Part shown: positions 8,230-14,991 of the stretch, in pieces
Position numbering within the stretch: the first letter of the stretch is position 1
Layout: every line of letters begins with the position of its first letter
NCBI RefSeq assembly: GCF_000214355.1
Contig: NC_015577.1
Location: 3,711,389-3,775,388 of the forward strand
Reading direction: 5' to 3'
Length of the DNA stretch: 64,000 nucleotides
From: Leadbettera azotonutricia ZAS-9
GTDB lineage: Bacteria > Spirochaetota > Spirochaetia > Treponematales > Breznakiellaceae
Notes under the pieces: generated by a model
Seen by the model: the letters and a program-made list of their open reading frames with translations, nothing else
What the model was told of the DNA's origin: nothing
The model's database searches: none
Translations under genes and position numbers: made by a program

Positions 8230-8520
8230 TTACTTCATGGGCGCCTCCTTTGCTTCAAGAAGAAACTTGGCTGTCCTTTTGCCTTTGCGGGCTTTTTTAT
8301 GCTCTGCAGCCTTCACAAGGCCTACGGCCTCATTGCAAAGAAAGCGGCCAACCGGTTCCAGTAATACCCTGATAAGTTCGAAGGCAGCCATTACTTCAAA
8401 ATAGGAGTCCGGGTCTTGGGCGTTTCTCTCCGCCATGGTTGTAATATCCCGGGCCCTCAAAACACAGCCCGCAAGATCGGCTATATCGTCCTCGGTTTCT
8501 GTTCTGTATTCCAAATTCAT
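8230..8520 (-). CDS. Phage early protein of unknown function
   Basis: 96 residues from the ATG at 8520, which has AGGGGG 6 bases upstream; an ATG at 8559 would add 13 residues. Helical body (FEVMAAFELIRVLLEPVGRFL) and a Lys-rich tail. Resembles the 7489-7779 product in pattern (helix, Pro-Val, Phe-Leu). No known family. Confidence 0.5.
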   Translation of the reverse strand: MNLEYRTETEDDIADLAGCVLRARDITTMAERNAQDPDSYFEVMAAFELIRVLLEPVGRFLCNEAVGLVKAAEHKKARKGKRTAKFLLEAKEAPMK

Positions 8521-8649
8521 ATGTTCCCCCTGCCGGGTGTTTCCCCGGCATTGTGACATTCCAGCCCCATACAGGGCCGGTTAATTAAAGGCGGAGCGGA
8601 GAAGCCGGGGGCTTCACTGCCTGGATTAGTTCTCCACCCTCCCCCAAAA

Positions 8650-8853
8650 TCACTGATCGCACCGAAGCCCAAGCTTCGCCAAACACTTTTCAGCGTCCTC
8701 GAACTGGCTCCTAACGTTGTTGAACTGCTCTGCCAGCTCCGTTTCTGTAAGGCGTGTTTTCCTCAAGAGGGAAGGATCTGCCGCAGTCTGTAATAGGCCT
8801 TCAAGCAGCTCCTTGGCCTCGATGTAGCGTTCCATGGCTTCCCTTATGGTCAT
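8650..8853 (-). CDS. Small helical phage early protein
   Basis: 67 residues from the ATG at 8853, with a perfect AGGAGG upstream. Predicted as two charged helices (MTIREAMERYIEAKELLEGL and a second near the C-terminus). No known family. Overlaps the upstream gene by 4 bp. Confidence 0.55.
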   Translation of the reverse strand: MTIREAMERYIEAKELLEGLLQTAADPSLLRKTRLTETELAEQFNNVRSQFEDAEKCLAKLGLRCDQ

Positions 8854-9062
8854 ACCTGCCTCCTGAAGCTCTGCTTTCTTGCCTCGATGACGGCCGCCTC
8901 GGCTTCTGCCTTGCTGGCATACCAAGTACCGTACACATCAAGTTTGGGAAGGCCCTTGAAGGTGTCCTTCGGCTTCTCGGCTGCTTCCACTTCCCGGACA
9001 ATGGCGGCCTTGACCACGCCGCTGTCATAAAACTCGCTGAACACCAAATAAAACTTCTGCAT
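8850..9062 (-). CDS. Small phage early protein
   Basis: 70 residues starting MQKFYLVFSEFYDSGVVKAA. Alternating strands and a C-terminal Ala/Glu helix; the segment YGTWYASKAEAEAAVIEA looks like a short alpha/beta fold. No known family. A GGAGG-like site lies inside the end of the preceding 41-residue gene. Confidence 0.5.
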   Translation of the reverse strand: MQKFYLVFSEFYDSGVVKAAIVREVEAAEKPKDTFKGLPKLDVYGTWYASKAEAEAAVIEARKQSFRRQV

Positions 9063-9064
9063 CG

Positions 9065-9190
9065 CTAAGCCTCCGATGGGAGACGGGGCAATAGGGCTAT
9101 ATCCCTACTGGCCTCTGATAATCGTCCTAGGTACAGCCTGTTGCCCAGGGTCATTGCCTTGGAAAGCCTGGTTTTTGGTTCGGCTGTCAT
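9065..9190 (-). CDS. 41-residue first gene of the leftward early operon
   Basis: ATG at 9190 with AAGGAG 10 bases upstream and a stop at 9065-9067, two bases before the next ATG. The product (MTAEPKTRLSKAMTLGNRLY...) is basic and probably one or two helices. It is short, but it has a clear ribosome binding site, sits just after a strong leftward promoter and is tightly spaced to the next gene, which supports it being real. Confidence 0.55.
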   Translation of the reverse strand: MTAEPKTRLSKAMTLGNRLYLGRLSEASRDIALLPRLPSEA

Positions 9191-9214
9191 AGTTTCGGTC
9201 TCCTTTCATATTCA

Positions 9215-9305
9215 ATACATGAATATATTATACTCCTATAATGAATATAATATCAAGTGATTTTGCGATAAAAAGATAAAAAAAATTGATTTTTTATTCA
9301 TGTAT
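9215..9305. promoter_or_regulatory. Mirrored 11-bp sites flanking the divergent promoters
   Basis: ATACATGAATA at 9215-9225 is repeated exactly in inverted orientation as TATTCATGTAT at 9295-9305. The first overlaps the expected start point of the leftward promoter; the second abuts the -35 box of the rightward one. They are candidate operators for the XRE protein encoded next door. Confidence 0.5.
9227..9256 (-). promoter_or_regulatory. Leftward early promoter
   Basis: On the minus strand TTGATA (9256-9251), an 18-base spacer, then a perfect TATAAT (9232-9227). It is 37 bases upstream of the first early gene. The -10 box forms one arm of an inverted repeat, ATTATA-CTCC-TATAAT (9227-9242). 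Confidence 0.7.
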
Positions 9306-9306
9306 G

Positions 9307-9335
9307 TTGACTATTTCACGATATATGAGTATATA
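9307..9335 (+). promoter_or_regulatory. Rightward repressor promoter
   Basis: TTGACT (9307-9312), a 17-base spacer and TATATA (9330-9335) lie just upstream of the XRE gene ATG at 9354. Together with the leftward promoter it makes a divergent switch. Confidence 0.7.
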
Positions 9336-9353
9336 CTTGTAGTGAGGTACAAA

Positions 9354-9575
9354 ATGACTACAGTTGAGAAAATCAGGGTCTTGCTTGCTCGGCGGAATAT
9401 TCCAGAGGCGGAACTTGCCCGGAGGCTTGGAAAAACCCCGCAAAACTTTAATCGCAAAATGAAAGTCGAAAGGTTTACAGAGGAGGATCTTGAAGCGATT
9501 GCAAAGGCTCTGAATTGTACGGTCATTCAGGCGGTCCCTGTTTTTCGCATGAATGAAAGCGGCGAGGAGATATGA
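9354..9575 (+). CDS. XRE-family phage repressor
   Basis: 73 residues from the ATG at 9354 (GAGG upstream); an upstream start at 9300 would overlap the promoter. Residues 5-55 form a helix-turn-helix of the Cro/CI type: IRVLLARRNIPEAELARRLG, then KTPQNFNRKM, then FTEEDLEAIAKALNC. No dimerisation or protease domain follows, so it is a short repressor. Its position in the divergent promoter region suggests that it controls the lysogeny switch. Confidence 0.75.
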   Translation: MTTVEKIRVLLARRNIPEAELARRLGKTPQNFNRKMKVERFTEEDLEAIAKALNCTVIQAVPVFRMNESGEEI

Positions 9576-9631
9576 CTAAGTCCCGGAAAACCTCACCATG
9601 GCCCGTACGCCACTGGAAAGGGTAAGGAAAT

Positions 9632-10000
9632 ATGCGTATATTTAAGACGAAGCGGTTTACCAAGCTTTCAGATAAGGCGGGGATCACCGATACAGACCTG
9701 ATCACCGCCGCAGAGGAAGTGAACCGGGGAGAGTATGAGGCCGACTTAGGCGGGGGAGTATTCAAGAAGCGAGTAGCTCGGGTAGGGGCTGGAAAGTCTG
9801 GGGGCTATCGGGTTATCCTGTTTTTTCGGCAAGATGAACGGCTGATTTTTTCCTATGTTTTTGCCAAGTCAAACCGGGGGAATATAGACGATGCTGAATT
9901 GAGAGCGTTTAGGGCTACCGCAAAAGGGGACCTTGAATATACCGAGGATCAAATGAACGCCTTTGTAAAAAAGGGTTTGTATAAGGAGTTAGGAGCATGA
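9632..10000 (+). CDS. HigB/RelE-like toxin
   Basis: 122 residues, RBS-like GGGTAAGG just upstream of the ATG. The order KTKRFTKLSDKAGITDTDLITAAEEV, then YEADLGGGVFKKRVAR, then GKSGGYRVILFFR and FSYVFAKSNRGNI matches the HigB-type branch of the RelE superfamily, ribosome-dependent mRNA interferases in which the toxin gene comes first. The downstream gene overlaps by 4 bp, as usual for this pair. The toxin appears complete. Confidence 0.75.
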   Translation: MRIFKTKRFTKLSDKAGITDTDLITAAEEVNRGEYEADLGGGVFKKRVARVGAGKSGGYRVILFFRQDERLIFSYVFAKSNRGNIDDAELRAFRATAKGDLEYTEDQMNAFVKKGLYKELGA

Positions 10001-10203
10001 AAAAATATAAAAGTCCGATATTTAAGCACATCCACCAGGAAGCGACAGATAGATTTGAGGCTGGAGCTATTACCGCCGAAGAAATGCACCGGTATGATGC
10101 TTTTTGCCTTGTATCCCCTGCCGACACTCCCACAGTCCACGCCTTGCGTTCTGCCGCCATGACCGCAAGTCCTGGAACCTCCAGGGGACGCAGCGCAAAG
10201 TAA
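9997..10203 (+). pseudogene. HigA-like antitoxin, truncated
   Basis: 68 residues. The first 40 (MKKYKSPIFKHIHQEATDRF, then AGAITAEEMHRYDAFCL) match the N-terminus of antitoxins paired with this toxin family. The usual helix-turn-helix of about 50 residues should follow, but the frame diverges after residue 42 and stops. The junction is near the element end, so the DNA-binding half may have been lost by deletion. Whether the stub still neutralises the toxin is unknown. Confidence 0.55.
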
Positions 10204-10406
10204 AAGACGCCGACCAATCATTCAGGAAAAGTCACACTCAAAGTCACATTCTTGGTACAGACCCTATCATTTTTAGACTTTACACCCTGATACAATATGG
10301 CATATCATAATATAAGGATACGAAGCTATTTCTTTATTCAGAAAAGAATTAGCCGCGAGTTCGTTACATGATTTTACAGCGTGATATTTCTTGATATATG
10401 AATAAG

Positions 10407-10452
10407 CAAGCTTCCCAAGCTTGTGACGCGGGTTCGACTCCCGTCGTCCGCT
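10407..10452 (+). other. 3' fragment of tRNA-Gly(CCC): probable attachment site
   Basis: The sequence folds as the 3' half of a tRNA: anticodon stem CAAGC/GCTTG with loop TTCCCAA (anticodon CCC), variable bases TGAC, T arm GCGGG-TTCGACT-CCCGT, and 3' acceptor strand CGTCCGC plus discriminator T. The 5' half is absent: no GCGGACG acceptor strand or D arm lies in the 60 bases upstream. Such 3' tRNA fragments are the usual footprint of integration into a tRNA gene, so this is probably the right-hand att site of the prophage. The intact gene should lie beyond the left edge. Confidence 0.7.
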
Positions 10453-10498
10453 GAAAATTTACAAACCAAAAATAAGGGGCTCAAATTGACTGGGTCCG

Positions 10499-10702
10499 CT
10501 ATTCCTCCACGAAAATCACCAAATCCCCAGGCTGGCAGTGGAAATAAGCGCAGAGCTTGCCCATGTTCTCGCCCGAGATGGGTTCGCCTTTTCCGAGTTT
10601 GGCCAGGGTGGCTGAGCTGAAGCCTATCTCCTTAATGAGGTCGGTTTTCTTCATACTGCGATCTACCAGAAGCTTGAAAAGCGGTTTGTAGCTGAATGCC
10701 AT
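10499..10702 (-). CDS. XRE-family regulator
   Basis: 67 residues from the ATG at 10702 (GGGAGG upstream). MKKTDLIKEIGFSSATLAKL, followed by GKGEPISGENMGKLCAYFHCQPGDLVIFVEE, is the helix-turn-helix of the short YozG-like group of Cro/CI proteins, with the typical C-terminal QPGDLxxF. Divergently transcribed from the 10849 gene, it may regulate both directions. Confidence 0.75.
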   Translation of the reverse strand: MAFSYKPLFKLLVDRSMKKTDLIKEIGFSSATLAKLGKGEPISGENMGKLCAYFHCQPGDLVIFVEE

Positions 10703-10729
10703 GATGCCCTCCCAATGATGGTATCTCTA

Positions 10730-10758
10730 ATTTATCAAATTAAAATAAAAAATGTCAA
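10730..10758 (-). promoter_or_regulatory. Promoter of the XRE gene
   Basis: On the minus strand TTGACA (10758-10753), 17 bases, then ATAAAT (10735-10730), 28 bases upstream of the XRE start codon. Confidence 0.55.
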
Positions 10759-10795
10759 TATATAAATAAAAAATTCAGAAAAATAAATAATATTC

Positions 10796-10824
10796 TTGAC
10801 TTTTTTGCTCATAATTGCTATATT
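10796..10824 (+). promoter_or_regulatory. Promoter of the 10849 gene
   Basis: TTGACT (10796-10801), a 17-base spacer and TATATT (10819-10824), followed by AAGGAGG (10836-10842) and ATG at 10849. The whole 10703-10848 gap is very AT-rich. Confidence 0.65.
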
Positions 10825-10848
10825 TACCGTATAACAAGGAGGACTACA

Positions 10849-11571
10849 ATGACAATGGAACAGACCCAGACCCTGCCCCAAATCAGGGCGGCCCTCATGG
10901 ACAGGGCTAAAGTGCTGCGGGAACTCTCGGATCAGGCTTTTCGCATCGAAAACCAAATAAAAAGCATCGCCTCGAGCCTTTTGGATCTTGAAAAAGATCG
11001 CATTGAAGGCGGGAAGCCCCGGATCGATGCACCCAAACTGCCTTCCAACATCATCCCTTTCCCGGGGCCTATGACGAAAACCCAGCCGGTCAAGGGAAAA
11101 GGGCAGCAGGCTTTGCCCTTCCTGGTGCCTATACCCGGAGAGCCCGAAAAGCAGCTGCCCGAAACCATTCCTGACTTCCGCCCCCTGCTCCAGCGGGACG
11201 GCCTCATCCTCCTCTCATGGGACAAGAGGGTTGGCGAGCTGGGCGAGCGTTATACCGCCTATTGGGTGACCAGCACCGGCCCTTGCCGTTATTATGCTTC
11301 CAAGGCCATGGATCGCAGAAGCTTTGCTGCGGCCATGCCGGATCATAAATCCTATGCCGCAGAGGACGGCATCGAATTCTACGGCCAGGCCAATCCATGC
11401 TATGTGGTGCATGTAGCCCCGGAGCTGATGATGAGCAACCCTGCCCACCTGGAACAGCGGTCAGAGCATATTAAAAAGCTCCGCGATTTGGGAACAAAGG
11501 CGAATTTTGAGTATGAGTTCTTATTGAAAAACAGAAAGAAGAAAATGACCTCTGCAAAGCGAGGAGCTTAA
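10849..11571 (+). CDS. Hypothetical protein
   Basis: 240 residues with a strong promoter and ribosome binding site. Residues 1-50 are a heptad-like helix (coiled coil), residues 55-110 are Pro-rich and probably disordered, and the C-terminal part is a mixed fold with Trp/Tyr-rich strands (LILLSWDKRVGELGERYTAYW), ending in a Lys-rich tail. I do not recognise it. It converges with luxS, leaving only 3 bp between stops. Confidence 0.65.
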   Translation: MTMEQTQTLPQIRAALMDRAKVLRELSDQAFRIENQIKSIASSLLDLEKDRIEGGKPRIDAPKLPSNIIPFPGPMTKTQPVKGKGQQALPFLVPIPGEPEKQLPETIPDFRPLLQRDGLILLSWDKRVGELGERYTAYWVTSTGPCRYYASKAMDRRSFAAAMPDHKSYAAEDGIEFYGQANPCYVVHVAPELMMSNPAHLEQRSEHIKKLRDLGTKANFEYEFLLKNRKKKMTSAKRGA

Positions 11572-11574
11572 GGA

Positions 11575-12051
11575 TTATCCCGGGTAATTCAAATTCTCCT
11601 TGCCCGGATTTTTCAGCACCCCCGCATACCGCCTGGCTTCCCACTGCGCCATGCCCAGGTTCTGTTCGCTGTAGTTCCCGCATTCTCCGGGGGCGGCCCC
11701 GGGGATAGGCCCGCTAAAAGCGATAATCCAATCGAGCATTTCCTGTATAAGGGGAAGGGCATCTTCAGAGCTCAATTCGCCTTCAAGAATGACATAAAAC
11801 CCTGTGCGGCAGCCCATGGGGCCAAAGTAGACTACCCGCTTGGCCCATTCCTTATGGGAACGAAGGAAAGTCGCCCCCAGATGTTCTATGGTATGCAAGG
11901 CAGGCATATCGATCACCGGCTCCTGGTTAGGCTGCTTGAAGCGCAGATCAAAGGTGGTGAGCACAGTCGTTCCGTATTTATCCCGCCGTGAAACATAAAG
12001 ACCCGGCTTAAGCCGCAAATGGTCTACCTGAAAGCTCGCGATTTTTTCCAT
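11575..12051 (-). CDS. luxS: S-ribosylhomocysteine lyase
   Basis: 158 residues, full length for LuxS. It splits S-ribosylhomocysteine into homocysteine and DPD, the precursor of AI-2. The metal ligands are visible: His53 and His57 in HTIEH and Cys124 in GECGNY. The catalytic cysteine lies in GPMGCRTGFY (Cys81). It follows mtnN with one base between them, so the two steps of S-adenosylhomocysteine detoxification are co-expressed at the end of the rpsP run. Confidence 0.95.
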   Translation of the reverse strand: MEKIASFQVDHLRLKPGLYVSRRDKYGTTVLTTFDLRFKQPNQEPVIDMPALHTIEHLGATFLRSHKEWAKRVVYFGPMGCRTGFYVILEGELSSEDALPLIQEMLDWIIAFSGPIPGAAPGECGNYSEQNLGMAQWEARRYAGVLKNPGKENLNYPG

Positions 12052-12052
12052 A

Positions 12053-12763
12053 TCAATACTTCCTTATGATCCTACGCACCAATTCAGCCGAATTCTTCGC
12101 TGCCATGGGGAGATACTCAGTTGAAGTCACCGGCGACTCAACACCGGCTATATCCGACAAGCCTCGTATAATAAGCGAAGGCACTTTGAACAAGGCGCAG
12201 GCATGGGCAATGGCAGCCCCTTCCATCTCCACAGCCCTCATCTTGGGGAAGAGCTTGAGGACAGATGCAATGCGTTCGGGTTGGTACATAAACACATCGC
12301 CCGAGCCTATGAGGCCCCGGACATGGTTCACTGTTTGGGGCAAAATACCCTCGCGCTTAAGCTCATCCATGGTGGTTTCAGCCATGGCAATCAGATCCTC
12401 GGGGACAATAAAAACCGGAGGCTGTCCGGGCAATTGGCCGGGTTCGTAATTAAAGCCAGTGACATCAACATCGTGGTAAATGAGGCCGTCCGAAATGATC
12501 ACATCCCCAAAGGTAAGGGAAGGATCTATGCCCCCCGCAGAGCCGGTGTTTATCACAAGGCTCGGCTTGCAGCGGTCAATCAGCATGGCGCAGCCGATTG
12601 CGGCGTTCACTTTGCCTATGCCGCAGCGCAGCAATACTACGTCTTTGCCTTCAAGCTTCCCGGTGACAAGCTCAAAAGGCCCGACAGTATTAGTGCCGGT
12701 ATTTTCCATGGCTGAACGGAGAAGGGTTACTTCATCCTCCATAGCGCCTATAATTCCAATCAT
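12053..12763 (-). CDS. mtnN: 5'-methylthioadenosine/S-adenosylhomocysteine nucleosidase
   Basis: 236 residues, usual length. It removes adenine from MTA and SAH, giving the substrate for LuxS. Signatures: MIGIIGAMEDEV at the N-terminus with the catalytic Glu, NTGSAGGIDPSLTFGDVI, the AVEMEGAAIAHAC segment that contacts the ribose, and RGLSDIAG with the catalytic Asp. Cytoplasmic. It follows the GGDEF gene with a 9-base gap. Confidence 0.95.
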   Translation of the reverse strand: MIGIIGAMEDEVTLLRSAMENTGTNTVGPFELVTGKLEGKDVVLLRCGIGKVNAAIGCAMLIDRCKPSLVINTGSAGGIDPSLTFGDVIISDGLIYHDVDVTGFNYEPGQLPGQPPVFIVPEDLIAMAETTMDELKREGILPQTVNHVRGLIGSGDVFMYQPERIASVLKLFPKMRAVEMEGAAIAHACALFKVPSLIIRGLSDIAGVESPVTSTEYLPMAAKNSAELVRRIIRKY

Positions 12764-12772
12764 AGCAGCCCC

Positions 12773-13972
12773 TTAAATCATCGCATCAATTATATTCAGG
12801 CGCTCAATCTTGGCAAGAAGGCCCGAACCCCAAACGGTCGTGCGGTTACGGCCCCGCTCCTTGGAAAGGTACAGGGCTTCGTCGGCCCGCTGTATAAGCT
12901 CCGAAGCAGGAAGATCCAAATCCTTCGAAAAAGTCACCACCCCAAGGCTTATGGTAACCTGGGGCAGGGGCGGGTCCCAGGGAATATGCATGGCCGCGAC
13001 CGAAGTACGGAGGCGTTCGGCTACCACGAGGGCGGCTTCCTTATTGCTGTCCGGGAGGAGAACAGTGAATTCCTCTCCCCCGAACCTTGAAGGCACATCC
13101 TCAAGGCGCACAGCCTGTTTGATGGTTACGGCGAGACTTTCGAGCACCCTGTCGCCTGCGAGATGCCCGTAGGAGTCATTAAAGTTTTTAAACTTGTCCA
13201 CATCCATAATGATAATCGAAGACGAAGAACCGGTACGGTGGGAACGGGCAATCTCTTCGTTAAGGCGGGTCATAAAAAAGCCATTGTTAAAAAGGCCGGT
13301 CTTAACGTCCCGCAGGGTGCGTTCATAATGGACGTGGTTCTGTATCGCCTGGGAAACAAAGGACATGAGATTCTGGAGATATACAAGCTCTGCCGAATTG
13401 TAATCATCTTCGAGGATCTTGCGCCCCACGAGTACCATGCCGTAAAGGCCCGAGGGCCCAAGAATAGGGATAATCAACTCAGGGTGCAGTTCGTCGAAAC
13501 TTTTGGCGGCCTCAAGATCCCCCAGTTCAAAACTGAAAAGGTCATAGCTGATGGGTTTTGGATATTTTCTGAAAAAAGGTTCAAAGAGCGTAATATTCTC
13601 AATCTTAAGATCAAGATCCACAAGCTTATAGTTCTTATATCCCTTGATGGTGATTTCTTCCCTGTTCTGCAGGGGCTTCCAGAGGAATGCAATGAAAGAG
13701 GGGAGGAAGTGATCGGAAATCTGCCATACCGTAGCGTCCATGATCTGATCGATGGAGGTGCGGTTGAAAATTTCGAGGGCGCCGGCGAAAAGGTTTTTGT
13801 AATTGCGGATTTCGCGGTTCAGGGAATCAATATGCTTAAACACCCCAATATCCTGAAGGAGCGAATAATTTTCGACAATACGAGGATTGGAAAGGAAATC
13901 TTTTTCGTCTTCGGACTGTTCTATTTTATCCATCAGGTTACCGAATAATGATCGCAGACTGTGGAACGCCAT
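12773..13972 (-). CDS. Diguanylate cyclase with GAF-like sensor
   Basis: 399 residues if started at 13972; a start at 13933, where TGATG overlaps the upstream stop, would give 386. A GAF-like domain fills roughly residues 60-215. The GGDEF domain follows with MDVDKFKNFNDSYGH, the active site GGEEF (298-302), and an RLED inhibitory site (289-292) exactly five residues before it, so the enzyme should make c-di-GMP and be product-inhibited. No membrane segment. In the same run as an HD-GYP phosphodiesterase gene. Confidence 0.9.
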   Translation of the reverse strand: MAFHSLRSLFGNLMDKIEQSEDEKDFLSNPRIVENYSLLQDIGVFKHIDSLNREIRNYKNLFAGALEIFNRTSIDQIMDATVWQISDHFLPSFIAFLWKPLQNREEITIKGYKNYKLVDLDLKIENITLFEPFFRKYPKPISYDLFSFELGDLEAAKSFDELHPELIIPILGPSGLYGMVLVGRKILEDDYNSAELVYLQNLMSFVSQAIQNHVHYERTLRDVKTGLFNNGFFMTRLNEEIARSHRTGSSSSIIIMDVDKFKNFNDSYGHLAGDRVLESLAVTIKQAVRLEDVPSRFGGEEFTVLLPDSNKEAALVVAERLRTSVAAMHIPWDPPLPQVTISLGVVTFSKDLDLPASELIQRADEALYLSKERGRNRTTVWGSGLLAKIERLNIIDAMI

Positions 13973-14502
13973 TCAGCCCGGTTTTCCTTATTCTCCCATT
14001 CAAAAATTTTCTTGATAGTGAAATTCCTCATATCCTGGGGGTTCAGGTAATGGACTATGCCGAAGCGGCCCCCGCCTATATAGCTTACGGCATCGCCCTT
14101 TTCGAGAATCTCGCCTTCGGAGAGCCTGGCAATAACGCAGTCGAAATGCACCGGCACGCCCGAGTCTTTGTCGGCAATGGCAGAAGCGATATCCTTAATG
14201 GGTTTGCCGCACCAGGGGCAATCGGGCACAGGGAGAGGTTCGGAGGGAGCTTGGGGGGGAGTCCATTTGGGGCGGTCAAACATGACGCCCTTGTTTCGTT
14301 CAAACCGGGAATTGTCATTAGAGGTTCTGGAATTGCCGGAATTGCCATGGGCGGTTCCCTGATTCTGTCTACCCTGATTCTCCTGCCTCGAATCGTTGTC
14401 GCGGCTGCCCCGCCTAAAAGGCCGCCGCCTGTTGCGGTTATCTCCGCCCTTTCCGCCGTTGCTCGTAATTCCATCCTCCCTGGGGTATATCAAGAAGCTC
14501 AT
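13933..14502 (-). CDS. Hypothetical protein with CxxC motif and basic disordered N-terminus
   Basis: 189 residues. Residues 15-85 are rich in Arg, Asn, Gly and Ser and probably disordered. A compact domain then begins with CPWCGKPIKDIASAIADK and includes HFDCVIARL, a likely zinc site built from two CxxC-like pairs. This pattern looks like a conserved spirochaete protein, but I know no function. The start overlaps the upstream gene by 65 bp, so a shorter form starting downstream is possible. Confidence 0.6.
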   Translation of the reverse strand: MSFLIYPREDGITSNGGKGGDNRNRRRPFRRGSRDNDSRQENQGRQNQGTAHGNSGNSRTSNDNSRFERNKGVMFDRPKWTPPQAPSEPLPVPDCPWCGKPIKDIASAIADKDSGVPVHFDCVIARLSEGEILEKGDAVSYIGGGRFGIVHYLNPQDMRNFTIKKIFEWENKENRAEWRSTVCDHYSVT

Positions 14503-14647
14503 TGCTGAGGATTAAAGCTATGCGCTGTATAGCCTCATACAGATATTCCTCATTGTTAATTTTCTCGCGCAAGGCTTCGAGTTCAGCATTTCTCAAACCA
14601 TTCTCGGGTTTCAAGGCGACAGAAGCTTTCTGCGATGCAGTAATCAT
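14438..14647 (-). CDS. Small helical protein
   Basis: 69 residues, overlapping yraN by 4 bp at its start. Mainly helical (LRNAELEALREKINNEEYLYEAIQRIALILSNEL interrupted in the middle), acidic. No family recognised; its place in the rpsP-luxS run suggests a conserved small protein. Confidence 0.55.
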   Translation of the reverse strand: MITASQKASVALKPENGLRNAELEALREKINNEEYLYEAIQRIALILSNELLDIPQGGWNYEQRRKGRR

Positions 14648-14991
14648 ACACGCTCCATGAAGGCTGATGCAAGATGGGTAATACCCTGAGGCGCTATAAA
14701 AACCACATCGAAACGAATTGCCATATACATATATTCTCGATGGATTGAAAGGAAATACTTAGCGGTTTCAATGATGCGGACCTGCTTTTTTTTATCCAGC
14801 CCCTGCTCAAGAGCATCGATCCCCAGGGTTGACCAGGCTTTAACCTCGACAAAGATGAGAGTTTCCCCCTCAAGGGCGATGATATCCACCTCGCCTTTTC
14901 TTGAGCGGAAATTGCGTTCTATGATTCTCATGCCCTTCCCTTCAAGGAAAAGAGCGGCGGCGGCCTCGCCTTCCCCGCCCTTCTTAGGCAT
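14644..14991 (-). CDS. yraN: UPF0102 (YraN) family endonuclease-like protein
   Basis: 115 residues. GEGEAAAALFLEGKG, IIERNFRSRKGEVDIIALEGETLIFVEVK contains the E-VD-EVK restriction-endonuclease-like core that defines YraN, a small cytoplasmic family tied to DNA processing in other bacteria but without a settled role. Overlaps the HD-GYP gene by 8 bp. A yraN gene close to an rplS block is a known arrangement in several phyla. Confidence 0.9.
   Translation of the reverse strand: MPKKGGEGEAAAALFLEGKGMRIIERNFRSRKGEVDIIALEGETLIFVEVKAWSTLGIDALEQGLDKKKQVRIIETAKYFLSIHREYMYMAIRFDVVFIAPQGITHLASAFMERV

Noticed and set aside
10104-10310. Continuation of the antitoxin in another frame
   Set aside because: The 68-codon frame shows no helix-turn-helix, so a simple frameshift does not restore the antitoxin.
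10381-10452. Complete tRNA gene
   Set aside because: The 5' acceptor strand and D arm are absent upstream of the anticodon arm, so only a 3' fragment is present.
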